64,000 bases of DNA. It comes from Aquilaria yunnanensis. Taxonomy: Eukaryota; Streptophyta; Magnoliopsida; Malvales; Thymelaeaceae. The position numbers and the translations under genes are program-made. The stretch is from positions 29,858,001-29,922,000 of the forward strand of contig CM077597.1 of assembly GCA_039654915.1 (NCBI GenBank), read 5' to 3'. The first letter of the stretch is position 1. Every line of letters begins with the position of its first letter. A model generated the notes under the pieces. It made no database searches. It was not told the DNA's origin and was given only the letters and a program-made list of their open reading frames with translations. This document shows positions 1-9,959 of this stretch, in pieces.

Positions 1-1352
1 TAAGCTTCTTGCTCAAATAGTAAATTGCATGCTCTTTCTTGCCTGTCTCATCACGTTGACCTAATACGGATCCTAATGAAGAATCCTGTATGGATAAATA
101 TAGAATCAACGATTCTCCAGATCGGGGTGGTACCAAGACTGGTGGATTTGATAGATATTGCTTGATTTTCTCGAATGCTTCTTGGCATTCGTTATTCCAC
201 TCGATCGGATTGTTCTTCTTCAGTGATTTGAAAAGAGGTTCACACTTGGATGTCAATTGTGAAATGAACCTTGCTATGAAGTTGATTCTGCCCAGAAAAC
301 TTCTTACTTGTTTTGGAGTCTTCGGGGGTTGCATTTCTTGTATTGCTTTGACTTTACTCGGGTCAACTCGAATCCCATCCTTGCTGACCATGAAACCCAA
401 TAACTTTCCTGAAGAGGCTCCAAAAATACATTTGGCAGGATTCAACTTCAGTTGATATTTGTGAAGTCTATCGAATAGTTTTCTTAGCACTTTTAGATGC
501 CCCTTAGCAGTGAAAGTTTTGGCGATCATGTCGTCTACATATACTTCAATTTCTTTATGCATCATGTCATGGAATAATGCAACCATGGCTCTTTGATATG
601 TAGCACCAGCATTCTTTAACCCAAAAGGCATCACCTTGTAGTAGAAGGTACCCCAAAGGGTTATAAAGGCAGTTTTTATCATATCATCTGGATCAAGTTT
701 GATTTGATTGTATCCAGAGAAGCCATCCATGAAGGAAAAATAGGAGTTTCCTGCGGTATTATCCACTAGCGTATCAATGTGAGGAAGTGGGAAGTTATCT
801 TTAGGACTGGCTTCGTTCAATGGCCGGTAGTCCTGACAAACTCTTAGTTTCCCGCTTTCTTTCTTTTCGACTGGAACAATGTTAACCACCCATTCTGTAT
901 ATTCAGCGACCCCAAGGAATCCTGCATCCCACAGCTTTCGAATCTCATCTTTTACTCTTAAGATTAGATCCGGCTTTAATCTTCGTAACTTTTGTTTGAC
1001 AGGCTTCGCCCCAGGTTTCAAGGGTATTTTGTGTAGTACTATGTCTGAGCTTAAGCCAGGCATATCTTGGTATGACCAAGCAAACACATCCACATATTCT
1101 TTCAATAAATGGACTAATTCTTCTTTTTCTTCAGGAGGGAATAAAGTGCCAATCTTGACTTCTTTTACATCCTGACTGTCTCCCAGGTTGAATACCTCAG
1201 TTGGTTCTTGACTTGTTGCCCTTTCTTTTTCATCTCGCTCAATCATTTTTAATAGCTCAGGAGATACTTGAAGATCTTCGTCATCCGAGTCGGTAGTGTT
1301 TACAGGATTATCAAAGTTCATTCTTTCATTGTCATCAAAGAGAGTTTTGGGT
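1..1352 (-). CDS. pol: pol, second exon: reverse transcriptase and start of RNase H
   Basis: The minus strand is open from an in-frame TAA just upstream of a splice-acceptor-like site (exon start 1352) to the window edge. The translation shows the RT order: an acidic linker, a VFAWSYQDMPGL motif, KPVKQKLRR, LRVCQDYRPLNEASPKDNFP, MDGFSGYNQI, YYKVMPFGLKNAGATYQRAM, and the catalytic YVDD at 530-541, followed by the RT connection and YYLSKK at the start of RNase H. This is a Ty3/gypsy RT that copies element RNA into DNA inside virus-like particles. All catalytic motifs seen are intact. There is no start codon of its own. I infer that it is translated as part of a spliced gag-pro-pol mRNA. RNase H is incomplete and integrase is outside the window. 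Confidence 0.9.
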
Positions 1353-1552
1353 CTGCATTATCCAGAGAGAAAAGAAAGAGAAGAAAAAAAAAAATGGCAC
1401 GAATGAGATGGATGCAAACTGGTACTTTATTTACAATGTGCATAAATCACAACTTTATTGGAATAAAAAGCAATAACTAAAAGGTTCACTTAAACAAAGA
1501 CTACACCCTATTGATTGAACCTTTCTTTAGGAGGTTTTTACTATTAGATTAC
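1353..1552 (-). other. predicted 200-nt intron between protease/G-patch and RT
   Basis: The donor is AA|GTAATC, with G at 1552. The acceptor is ATAATGCAG|A, ending at 1353, preceded by a strong polypyrimidine tract on the minus strand (complement of about 1362-1395). Removing it fuses the G-patch frame to the RT frame without a shift: the split lysine codon AA|G becomes AA|A. Unspliced RNA meets a TAA at 1551-1549 and another TAA just before the acceptor, so RT would be made only from spliced RNA. Ogre elements are known to have a spliced intron between pro and RT. The exact boundaries here are my inference. Confidence 0.72.
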
Positions 1553-1944
1553 TTTGGAAAGCTTTCGATTATAACAGGCAGTTCTATCGCCTCCCAATTG
1601 TTCAGCACATCCCGTGGGCCACAAGGTTGAACAAGCTCCTCCTCTTCAGGTGAATCGCTGATGATTGCCTGAATAGAAAGACTTTCAAAAGACTTGTTGA
1701 TGTTGATAGTCAGCTTGCCTTCATTGTCATTTTTTGGAATGAGACCACCACTCACGAACGTTTCGGTGATTTCAGGGATATCCAGATTTCTTTCCTGGAG
1801 AGGATGCCCTGTTAATCGTGCAATCCTCTTTTCTCTCTTTTCAGCTATTGCCTTCATTTTATCATGTCTTGTCGGTGTGAAGCCTAGGCCGTATTTCCCT
1901 TCATTTGTGGTGATTTTCAATGGTTCTGTGATTCCTTGTAAATC
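1553..1944 (-). CDS. C-terminal part of gag-pro frame: second half of G-patch and linker
   Basis: This is the same reading frame as the gag-pro ORF, directly after its TAA at 1947-1945. It begins DLQGI and continues with KYGLGF, which completes a glycine-rich G-patch whose first half (GGYSPGLGLG) ends the upstream ORF. The remainder is a basic helix-like stretch and a charged linker ending at the predicted splice donor. G-patches are RNA-binding modules and are found after the protease in some retroelements. The continuous frame shows that one nonsense codon, not a frameshift, separates it from gag-pro. Confidence 0.75.
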
Positions 1945-4860
1945 TTATCCCAGTCCTAACCCCGGTGAGTATCCTCCTTTTATCATGAGTTTGGCAACCA
2001 TGCGACTTGTTTTAGAGATGCTAGGAATGGGTTCTTCTTCATATTCGCTGACATAAGCAGCATTGACAATCTCAAAAGACCTGAAGGAGCAATCAGGTAT
2101 ATTTTCATTGACTTCGACATATTGAGCATCCGCAGGTCTTGATAGCAGGATGTCTTCTTCAGCGAAGACTGTGATTATCTTTCCTTCAATAATGAATTTC
2201 ATTTTCTGGTGTAATGAAGAAGGAATTGCTCCGGCCATATGGATCCATGGTCTTCCCAGCAGGCAGGTATAAGATGGACAAATATCCATGACTTGGAATG
2301 TGATGTGGAAAAGACAGGGACCAATCCCTATTGGTAGCTCTATTTCTCCAACAACATCTCTCTTCGTTCCGTCAAATGCTTGAACAACAATATGACTGTT
2401 GTTGAGGTATGATGGGTCTAAACCAATCTTATGTAAGGTTTCGAGTGGCATTACATTTAGAGCTGACCCATTGTCGATAAGAACTCTGGCCATAATCCGA
2501 TCTTTGTATTTAATCGAAATATGCAGAGCCTTAGAGTGACCCCTTCCTTCTGCTGGTATCTCATCGTCAGTGAATGTGATGAGATTTTGTGCCGTGATGT
2601 TGTTGACAAGGTGGTCAAAGTTGTTCACGGAGATATCTTGTTCAACATAAGCCTTATTCAGGACTTTGAGAAGAGCTTCTCGATGGGCATCAGAACTTAA
2701 GAGTAATGAAAGTATGGAGATCTTTGCTGGCAGACGGTTCAACTGCTCCACGATACTGTATTCACTTTGCTTTATGAGTTTGAGAAACTCAGTAGCTTGT
2801 TCATCTGTTACTGCTCGAGGCATCTCTTGCTCTTTAGATGTGTTAATAGGTCCATTTGCTGGATCCGTAACATTCTTCTCTTGTTGGAGCTTGTTCATTT
2901 GCTCGGGAGAATAACACCGACCGCTTCTAGTCATGCCCCCAACTTCTAACGGAGTTGATGTGATGTTAGAAGTATAGCCATAGTTCCATGGAACAGTTTT
3001 GTCTGATTTGTACGGGAATGGCTTTGGAACTTGAATTCTTAAAGGCTTGAGAGCAGATTTTGAGATTGGAATGACTAGTGGTCTTGGCATGATATTGACT
3101 TCTTGTTCTTTAATTATCACATTCACGTCATCCTCTTTATCTGACATAAAAACGATGATTTGGGAGGAGTCCATGAGACTTTGTAGACTTTTACGGAATT
3201 CTGGGCATTCTTGGATAGAATGACTCTTACTGTTATGAAAGTTGCACCACTCCTCATCCTCGACTTCTTTATTTCCAGAAGACTTTCCTATGATAATCCC
3301 TTCTTTCACAAGGCATGAATATACATGCTTAAGAGGGGTTATGACATCATTGACTGTTTTCTTCATCGGCCAGTATTCTTCCATCATATTGACTGGTTTG
3401 GCTTGATGAGGAGGCAATGGATTATGAGTGACGTTTGGTTCATCGGAAAAGTCCAACCACTTTGACTCAATTAATTGTTGGACTATACGCTTCAATGCTA
3501 TGCAATTTTCCAGTCCGTGGCCCATGGTACCATCATGATATGGGCAATTTATGTTAGGGTCATACCACCTTGGATACGGGGGTTCCAATGGCCTTGTAGG
3601 GATTGGGCGAATAAGTTGACTTTCGATGAGTTTTGGATACAGCTCAGTGTAAGTCATGGGAATTGGTGCGAAGATTTCTCTTGGTCTTGGTGCAGGTACT
3701 GGAGGAGTTGGAACAGGTGGCCGTAACTGATTAGGTCTGTTGGGAGGATAATTGTTGGGTCTATTGGGAAGATAATCATTGGGCCTATTGGGAGGATAAT
3801 CATTGGGCCTATTGGTAGGATAATAATTGGGCTTATTGGCAGAATAGGATAGGCGAGGTCCGGTGGCCACAGTGCCCACGAAGGGAATCCCTCTTCCGCT
3901 TCCTATTTGTTGTATTTCTTCATCTTTTCTTCTGGAAGGTCCTCCTCTTTTCATAGGATCGCTAAAGGATTCAGTAATCTTCCCAGTCCTGATACCATGC
4001 TCGATCCTTTCTCCAGACATTACTACGTCGGAGAAGTTAGTTGCCGCATTGCCAATAAGTTTGTCATAATATGGGTATTTCAGTGTCTGGACAAACAAAG
4101 TGACCATTTCTCTTTCTGTCATGGGTGGCTGAACCTGTGCAGCTAAGTCCCTCCACCGCTGCGCATATTCCTTGAAAGTTTCTGGCTTTTTCTTCTCCAT
4201 GTTTTGGAGAGTTTGGCGATCCGGAGCCAAGTCCATAACGTGTTTATAGTTGCCGATGAAGGCCTGAGCAAGGTCATTCCAAGTTTTTATGTTCCTTGGA
4301 CCTTGGCTTAGATACCACTGTAATGCTGATTTTGTGAGACTTTCCTGAAAAAGTGCGATCCACACCTTTTCATCTTTTGTGAGTGGTTGTAGTCTCCTTA
4401 GGAACAATGTGATGTGAGTGATGGGATCACTCGTTCCATCGTATTTCACGAAATCTGGCACCTTAAAATCTGAAGGGATTACGACGTCTGGCACTAAGCA
4501 GAGGTCATCCACCGAGAGAGATCCGAATATAGTGCCTCCTTCAATGGCTCGCAGTCGCTTTTCTATTGTTTCGAGTTTTTGAGATTCTGCTTCTTCTTTT
4601 GGTAATGTCTTCTTCTCTTCCTGTACAGTGTCTTGTTTCAGGTGAACACTAGCAGACGGTCCTGATTCTTGAAACAGGTTTTCTTGGACTGAGACTCGTT
4701 GCGGGGTGAATCCCGGGGGATAAGTGGGATCTTGTATTTCTTTGATGGGGACTTGAGTTGCTTTCCCTTTGATTAATTCCATCAATTGTCTCATTTGTTC
4801 TGACATACTTTCAATCTTGGACTCCATCTCCATGAGACGTCCTTCGGCTTGTTCTGCCAT
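1945..4860 (-). CDS. gag-pro: gag-pro polyprotein (capsid/nucleocapsid and aspartic protease)
   Basis: 971 codons. Residues 1-35 form a heptad-rich N-terminus. About 131-295 is a retrotransposon gag capsid domain (PDFVKYDGTSDP, then ALQWYLSQGP, FKEYAQRWRDLAAQV). Residues 345-378 are a short tandem array built on NRPNDYPP. Two zinc-knuckle-like motifs follow: CPYH...GH....C at 439-453 and CNFH...H....C at 539-552. The retropepsin has catalytic DNGSA at 796-800 and a CLLGRPWIH motif near 866-874. The ORF ends in the first half of a G-patch (960-971). Gag forms the virus-like particle and the protease matures it. The start at 4860 is the first ATG of the frame and lies 188 bp after the stop of ORF1. 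The TAA at 1947-1945 interrupts the G-patch and looks like a point mutation in an otherwise intact gene. Confidence 0.92.
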   Translation of the reverse strand: MAEQAEGRLMEMESKIESMSEQMRQLMELIKGKATQVPIKEIQDPTYPPGFTPQRVSVQENLFQESGPSASVHLKQDTVQEEKKTLPKEEAESQKLETIEKRLRAIEGGTIFGSLSVDDLCLVPDVVIPSDFKVPDFVKYDGTSDPITHITLFLRRLQPLTKDEKVWIALFQESLTKSALQWYLSQGPRNIKTWNDLAQAFIGNYKHVMDLAPDRQTLQNMEKKKPETFKEYAQRWRDLAAQVQPPMTEREMVTLFVQTLKYPYYDKLIGNAATNFSDVVMSGERIEHGIRTGKITESFSDPMKRGGPSRRKDEEIQQIGSGRGIPFVGTVATGPRLSYSANKPNYYPTNRPNDYPPNRPNDYLPNRPNNYPPNRPNQLRPPVPTPPVPAPRPREIFAPIPMTYTELYPKLIESQLIRPIPTRPLEPPYPRWYDPNINCPYHDGTMGHGLENCIALKRIVQQLIESKWLDFSDEPNVTHNPLPPHQAKPVNMMEEYWPMKKTVNDVITPLKHVYSCLVKEGIIIGKSSGNKEVEDEEWCNFHNSKSHSIQECPEFRKSLQSLMDSSQIIVFMSDKEDDVNVIIKEQEVNIMPRPLVIPISKSALKPLRIQVPKPFPYKSDKTVPWNYGYTSNITSTPLEVGGMTRSGRCYSPEQMNKLQQEKNVTDPANGPINTSKEQEMPRAVTDEQATEFLKLIKQSEYSIVEQLNRLPAKISILSLLLSSDAHREALLKVLNKAYVEQDISVNNFDHLVNNITAQNLITFTDDEIPAEGRGHSKALHISIKYKDRIMARVLIDNGSALNVMPLETLHKIGLDPSYLNNSHIVVQAFDGTKRDVVGEIELPIGIGPCLFHITFQVMDICPSYTCLLGRPWIHMAGAIPSSLHQKMKFIIEGKIITVFAEEDILLSRPADAQYVEVNENIPDCSFRSFEIVNAAYVSEYEEEPIPSISKTSRMVAKLMIKGGYSPGLGLG

Positions 4861-5048
4861 TAATCTTGTTTGGAGTCGAGTTGAATATCGGTGTTGAGGT
4901 CCAATTTTACCCTTTTAAAGGAATATTTATTTTATTAGATTCTATGTGTGTATGATTGATGTGATGGATGCATGCATGAATATTGTAAATACTTGGTGAA
5001 AGAAGAACTATAATGGAATTTCTCAATTACATTCAGCAAAAGGTTTGT

Positions 5049-6665
5049 TTAAAAGAAACGACCCAAAGTACAATACTGCTTTCTGGCCTTAGATATGAAC
5101 TCCATCATTCTTTGAACATTTACTGATGGAGTAGGACAGCTCAGTTCTTCTAACTCCTTGGCTTCTTCGCCCATTAGTTGGGCTTGTTCTGTAACTTTTC
5201 TGACTTCTACCAAAAATGTTTGCAATTGATCTTGAGAAAATCTGTATTGATCTTCCCAGTATCTGACTCTCATCTCTTTTTGATCGGTTTCATCAACCAA
5301 TTGGGAGATGACTTGTTTTTGGTATTCAACTTTCTCTTCGAGGAGTTGTGTTTTGTGACCGAGCTGTTGCATGTCAAGGAGCATCCTCTTGTTCTTCTCC
5401 TTTTCTTCCTCTAGTTCTTTCTCCAACTCTCTTTTCGCCAATTTTCTGATGACCTCTTCAGGTAGAACTATTCCTTCCTTCCGGTTATTTCTCCATTCAT
5501 AATAAGCAGTGGGAGAAATAATAGGCCCCGACTTCAATATGAAAATTCTTTTCCACGCAACTGAAATACCCATTGCGAGCTTATTTGAATTTGGATCTTC
5601 GTGTGAAAATTCCAACTTACTCAGATTATGCGTCATGGGTATAAATTGCATGGACCCAAATTGTTTTCGTACTTGAGCTGGGGCATAACTTGTTCCTCCC
5701 CATATACCTAAGAGAGGAACCCACGGGCAATTGCCGCAACGGTAGACAACGCGGGTGGAGGTAGACCAGGGGGCTCTCCATTCAATTTGGAATTCGGTGA
5801 TGTTCTTGAAATAATCAACCCATGCTTCCTTGCTGTCGTGATGAATGGTTTCACTTTTCAAAAAGGCTTCGATTGGGATGAAGTCCTTTGAAAAGCGATT
5901 TCCAAAATGTTGCTTCTCACAAGGAAGGTGGCTTTTGATCCAAATGTTGAGGAGATGTGAACATCCTATGAATTTGCCCCCTCTTTGGCGACAAAAGTTT
6001 AATGCCCTGATAGTTTCACATAATATTACTGAGGTCGGATTTATTTGAGCATTGCAGATTTGCTCAAATAGTGTAATGATGTCTCCTTCAATGAATCCGA
6101 CAATTCTTGGGAAGACTACCAGGCCATATATCGCCAAGGCGAAAAGCTTGCGTCGTTGATTTTTCTGAGGGAGAACGTGACTTAATTGTTTTAAGTCGAT
6201 CCAACTGATAAATTTTCGAGATCCTTTTGTTGCAAACTTGGTTTGAAGACTGGAAGCTGGCATATCCAATAATTTTGCTAGGGCTCGATGAGGCTCCGTT
6301 CTTCTATCATGTTGATAAGTCTCGATTGGATAGTCGGAGGACCAACCCAAGAGGCTGTTGTATTCTTCAATGGTTGGAACCAGATCCATCTTATCGAAAG
6401 AAAAGCATCGATAAAATGGATCCCAAAATTGTATTAGAGCCCGGACAAGTGATGCATCAACGGTAACCTTTAGTAGGCAAGTGATGTGACCATATTTTGC
6501 CGTAAAAGCTTCCCGATCAGCAGAATTCCAACTATTCCAGACTTGCAATAATTCCGTGGTGTCGTTCTGATTTATCCGGACCGATACCTGGTCCTTAAGC
6601 TGTACGTGAGAATGGGATGTCAGAGCATCTCCGTGAAGCTTTTGAGCCGTTTCGGAATATTCCAT
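5049..6665 (-). CDS. ORF1 upstream of gag, DUF7745-like plant protein
   Basis: An intact 538-codon ORF between the primer-binding site and gag, on the same strand. Residues about 50-390 match the pattern I know as DUF7745, a plant-mobile-domain-like family often found with gypsy elements: KYGHI, LLKV, ALIQFWDP, YRCFSF, VPTIEEYNSLLGW, ALAIYGLVVFPRI, RALNFCRQR, CGNCPWVPLLGIWGG. Residues 405-500 are rich in E, K, L and Q and are likely coiled coil. Its function is unknown. The position matches the extra ORF1 that distinguishes Ogre elements. No stop or frameshift is seen, so it has probably been under selection until recently. Expression could need leaky scanning or a separate spliced mRNA, because gag starts downstream of it. 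Confidence 0.85.
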   Translation of the reverse strand: MEYSETAQKLHGDALTSHSHVQLKDQVSVRINQNDTTELLQVWNSWNSADREAFTAKYGHITCLLKVTVDASLVRALIQFWDPFYRCFSFDKMDLVPTIEEYNSLLGWSSDYPIETYQHDRRTEPHRALAKLLDMPASSLQTKFATKGSRKFISWIDLKQLSHVLPQKNQRRKLFALAIYGLVVFPRIVGFIEGDIITLFEQICNAQINPTSVILCETIRALNFCRQRGGKFIGCSHLLNIWIKSHLPCEKQHFGNRFSKDFIPIEAFLKSETIHHDSKEAWVDYFKNITEFQIEWRAPWSTSTRVVYRCGNCPWVPLLGIWGGTSYAPAQVRKQFGSMQFIPMTHNLSKLEFSHEDPNSNKLAMGISVAWKRIFILKSGPIISPTAYYEWRNNRKEGIVLPEEVIRKLAKRELEKELEEEKEKNKRMLLDMQQLGHKTQLLEEKVEYQKQVISQLVDETDQKEMRVRYWEDQYRFSQDQLQTFLVEVRKVTEQAQLMGEEAKELEELSCPTPSVNVQRMMEFISKARKQYCTLGRFF

Positions 6666-7347
6666 AGCTTCAGGCTGAGTTTCGATTACCGTGTCATTCT
6701 ATGATCCAGTAACAGCCGTGGGAAGATAATCGAGAATATCCATGATAATAGTTCTTTCACCAAATACTTATCTTTAATGATGAAATGTATATGCCGGAAA
6801 AATAAGGAAAAATAGAGTTAGTAAAAAAAATAACACATAGGATCATACAAACATATAGATAAAACAAAACCTATGGAAATGGGAACCGAGGTATGGGAAA
6901 TTCTTAATGGCTGGTTCTAAGGTGGAGTAAGGAATTCTACATGCAGAAGGTGGTTTATCAAAAAGGCAAGGGATAGTTCCCGAATCCCGTCACTGAATCA
7001 TAGTGACGGCCCGATTCCTTACCCTCTAGGGTTTATGTAAGGAATGGATTAATTCGAGTCGTAGCTTTTCGTGGGCCCATGCAGAGACTAACCGTCTCAG
7101 AAGGCAATACACTACTTTGCTACTTTGAAACCGGTGAAGGCTTGGAGACCGTGGCCTCACAAGGACAGCAACACCAATTCCGCTTAGAAAGAATCGTGTT
7201 TGATTTAAGGAAGCTCGGGTATAGAGCTTCATTTTGTGAATGCATTATGCATGTTTACTTAAGTAAATATAATATATAAATCCACATAATAGTAAAGCAA
7301 AGTAAATAAAAACAAATCAACTTTAGGCTCGACTCACTAACGTCGAC
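6666..7347 (-). other. untranslated leader between PBS and ORF1
   Basis: About 680 bp between the primer-binding site and the ORF1 start. No convincing coding frame: short ORFs on both strands have no family features. AT-rich, with one more GC-balanced stretch at about 6900-7240. It presumably contains packaging or splicing signals, but I see no diagnostic motif. Confidence 0.5.
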
Positions 7348-7365
7348 TCCCCAGTGGAGTCGCCA
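7348..7365 (-). promoter_or_regulatory. primer-binding site
   Basis: Minus-strand TGGCGACTCCACTGGGGA lies three bases inside the putative LTR end. TGG at the start pairs with the CCA of a tRNA. The sequence resembles the PBS reported for Ogre elements, which is attributed to a tRNA-Arg. The tRNA identity is from memory and was not checked against a tRNA set. Confidence 0.75.
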
Positions 7366-7388
7366 GGCTGTGGCAACGTCGGGTTTTC

Positions 7389-7399
7389 TGGAGTCGCCA
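7389..7399 (-). repeat. second copy of the PBS core inside U5
   Basis: The 11-mer TGGCGACTCCA (minus strand) at 7399-7389 is identical to the first 11 bases of the PBS at 7365-7355, 34 bp away. Confidence 0.7.
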
Positions 7400-7638
7400 C
7401 CAATCGGTTTTCGCTCAGGTCGATTGGATACCTTAAAATATGGTCTGCGAGAGTTCGGGGATCGGGAGTACGGTTACGCTAAAACAATATTGTTATAGCG
7501 CCCAAAATTGGCACCTTAGTTGATTTTAATTTTGTTTTACTTTGCTTTAAAAAAATTCAGTTAATTTTCAAACTAGAAATTTTAACTGAATTAGTTGAAT
7601 GTGGATTTTTGGAAATTAATTTGTATAGAATTTTATAC

Positions 7639-7859
7639 TTCCGAACCATGGACTTTGCCGAGTCATTTGGACACGGAAGATTTTGATTCCGAACCATGGA
7701 CTCTGCCGAGTCATTTGGACACGGAATTTGGTGAAATTTTAAACAATTTTATCCATATTGTAAAAATATGGATTTTTATCTGTTTATTTAATTTGTTTAT
7801 TTTAAAAAGTTTGATATTTTCCAAACCGTAGATCCTACCGGATCATCCGGATATGGAAA
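7639..7859. repeat. three related GC-richer modules with inverted ends in the LTR
   Basis: 7639-7678 and 7687-7726 are near-identical 40-mers, offset 48 bp. Each is bounded by TTCCG and CGGAA and contains CCATGGACTYTGCCGAGTCA. A diverged third member at 7818-7859 is bounded by TTTCC and GGAAA. They stand out from the surrounding AT-rich sequence. A fourth lies at 9107-9149. Function is unknown. Short stem-loops are possible in the RNA. Confidence 0.65.
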
Positions 7860-7969
7860 TTGATTTATCGTAATTATTTAATTCTTATTATTATGAAATT
7901 AATTTTTAAATGGTAATTCTTTTTGTTTATGAATGATTTTTAATACTAACTAAAAAATTTATCTTTATA

Positions 7970-8340
7970 TTTTTTACTTCTTTTTTTACTTTCTTTCTTT
8001 TTCTTCTTTTTTTACTTATTTTTACTTCTTTTTTTTAATTTCTTTTAATTTCTTTTCTTTTCTTTCTTTTTTATTCTTTTCTTTCTTTCTTTTCTTTTTC
8101 TTTTTCTTTCTTTTATCTTTCTTTTCTTTTTCTTATCTTTCCTTTCTTTTCTTTTTCTTATCTTTCTTTGATTTTTCTTTCTTATCTTTCTTTTATTTTT
8201 CTTGTCTTTTCTTTCTTTCTTTTCTTTTTCTTATCTTTTCTTTTATTTTTTTTATCTTTCTTTTCTTTCTTATCTTTCTTTTATTTTTCTTTCTTATCTT
8301 TCTTTTATTTTTCTTATCTTTCTTTTTTTTTTTTCTTGTT
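7970..8340. repeat. long pyrimidine tract (TTTCTTT-type low complexity)
   Basis: About 370 bp of almost pure T and C on the plus strand (A and G on the element's sense strand), in units such as TTTCTTTTC and TTATCTTTC. Apparent ORFs here are low complexity and not genes. Confidence 0.9.
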
Positions 8341-8461
8341 TAATGAAAGATATTTATTATTTTAAAGGATTACTCAATTTATAAAAGAATTAAAAAAAAT
8401 AATAATTAATTTTTATTTAATAAGAAGTTAATTTAAAAGAGTTTAAAAATAAAAATTTTGA

Positions 8462-8557
8462 TCATGGTACGGGGCGTTGTTACTCAGCCAGACCCTCTTC
8501 ACCAGGTGAAGCAGCTCAAAAGCGGGCACGAGACAGTTTCCAGCCAATATACCATGA
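8462..8557. repeat. 96-bp GC-rich island bounded by an 8-bp inverted repeat
   Basis: TCATGGTA at 8462-8469 is the perfect reverse complement of TACCATGA at 8550-8557. The enclosed segment is mixed-composition DNA, while both flanks are almost pure A and T. I do not recognise it. Confidence 0.6.
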
Positions 8558-9106
8558 ACTAAAAATTTTATTTTTTTTTAATTATTTTTTATTATTTTTT
8601 TATTATTTTTTTTTATTAAGAGAACCAAAAATTTTAAACAAAAGAAGAAAAGTTTTGATATTTATTTAATTTATTTTGGAATAAAAGATTATTTAACCGA
8701 AAACTTATATGTATTTTAAAACAAAAGTCTTGATATTTTTATTTTTATATTCTTCTTTGTTTGATGAAAGATTTTTTTTTTAATTTTAATTTATATTTCT
8801 GAAAATATATCTAATCAATAAGTCAAAAATATTTAAGAGAAAATTCAATTATTTTTGTTTTATTTTGTATTATTTTGAAATTATTTGATTAAGATTTTTA
8901 TAAAAGAAACAAAAAGTTATATAATTTAATAAGTAAAATATTACTGAATAAAATATTAACCCAAAATTTTTACGCTTTTTATTCTTTTTATTAATAAAGA
9001 AAACTAAAAAAAATTATATATTAATAGATAATTAATATATTAGTCTAAAGTTTTTTTTTTATTTTTTATAAAGAAAAAATTTATTTATATATTTTATTTA
9101 AAAATA

Positions 9107-9149
9107 TTTCCGAGCCATGAATCCTGGCGGATCATTTGGTCATGGAGTT
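9107..9149. repeat. fourth member of the small module family
   Basis: Contains CCATGA at 9115-9120 and its reverse complement TCATGG at 9140-9145, with a core (ATCCTGGCGGATCATTTGG) clearly related to the modules at 7639-7859. Confidence 0.55.
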
Positions 9150-9399
9150 TTAATTTTTTTTTATTTCATTAATTATTAATTTTAAAGATGTATTAAAAGA
9201 ATGATTTTATGTTTATTTATTTATTTATTTTATTTTTGAATTATTTCATTATGTTTGTTTATTAAAAGGAATAAAAACTTTGTTTCAAAATAAAAAAAAG
9301 TAATTTTTATTAGCCTTTAGAAAATTATTCACGTAAAATTCCTTTTTTTATCTTTTAATCATAAAAAAAATTCAATTAATAAAGTGGGGCTTTTTGGCC

Positions 9400-9850
9400 A
9401 TCCACTTTAATAACACAATAATAATAAAAGTTAGCACAATTAATATAGTTAGATTAGTTGGATTAGTTAGTTAATAACAATAAAAAAGGTTAGTAAAAGT
9501 TAGATTAAATTAATTAACAACAATAATAAAAATTAGCCAAGTTTAATTAAATTAATTGTTAACAACAATAATAAAAAGTTAGTCAAGTTAATTAAATTAA
9601 TTAATTAACAACAATAATAAAATTTAGCCAAATTAATTAATTGTTAATTAACCAAGTTGATTAAATTAATTAACAATAATAAAAGTTAGTAATAATGCAA
9701 AAATTAAAAGGTTAGTAACAATAATAATGTTAAAAGTTAGTTGTTAGTAAGTTAGTTAACAAGTTAATAATAACAAAAAAAAAAAAAGGTTAGTAACAAT
9801 AACAATAATAAACAAATAAATACACAAGTAAAAAAGATAAAGTTAGTAAT
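9400..9850. repeat. irregular AT-rich direct repeats in the LTR
   Basis: Variants of AACAATAATAAAAGTTAG joined by AATTAATTAA spacers recur roughly every 40-60 bp. The pattern looks like slippage-driven expansion rather than a gene. Confidence 0.65.
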
Positions 9851-9959
9851 TAATTCTGAAAAAAAAACAAAATAAAAAGATTAGTGACCAAAATGAAAAG
9901 AATTGAAAAGATGAAGTATTAAAGTAGAATTTTACCTAAAGGTTGAAATTTTTGAATTT

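Noticed and set aside
8168..8384. Phe/Leu/Ser-rich ORFs
   Set aside because: They only translate the TTTCTTT pyrimidine tract.
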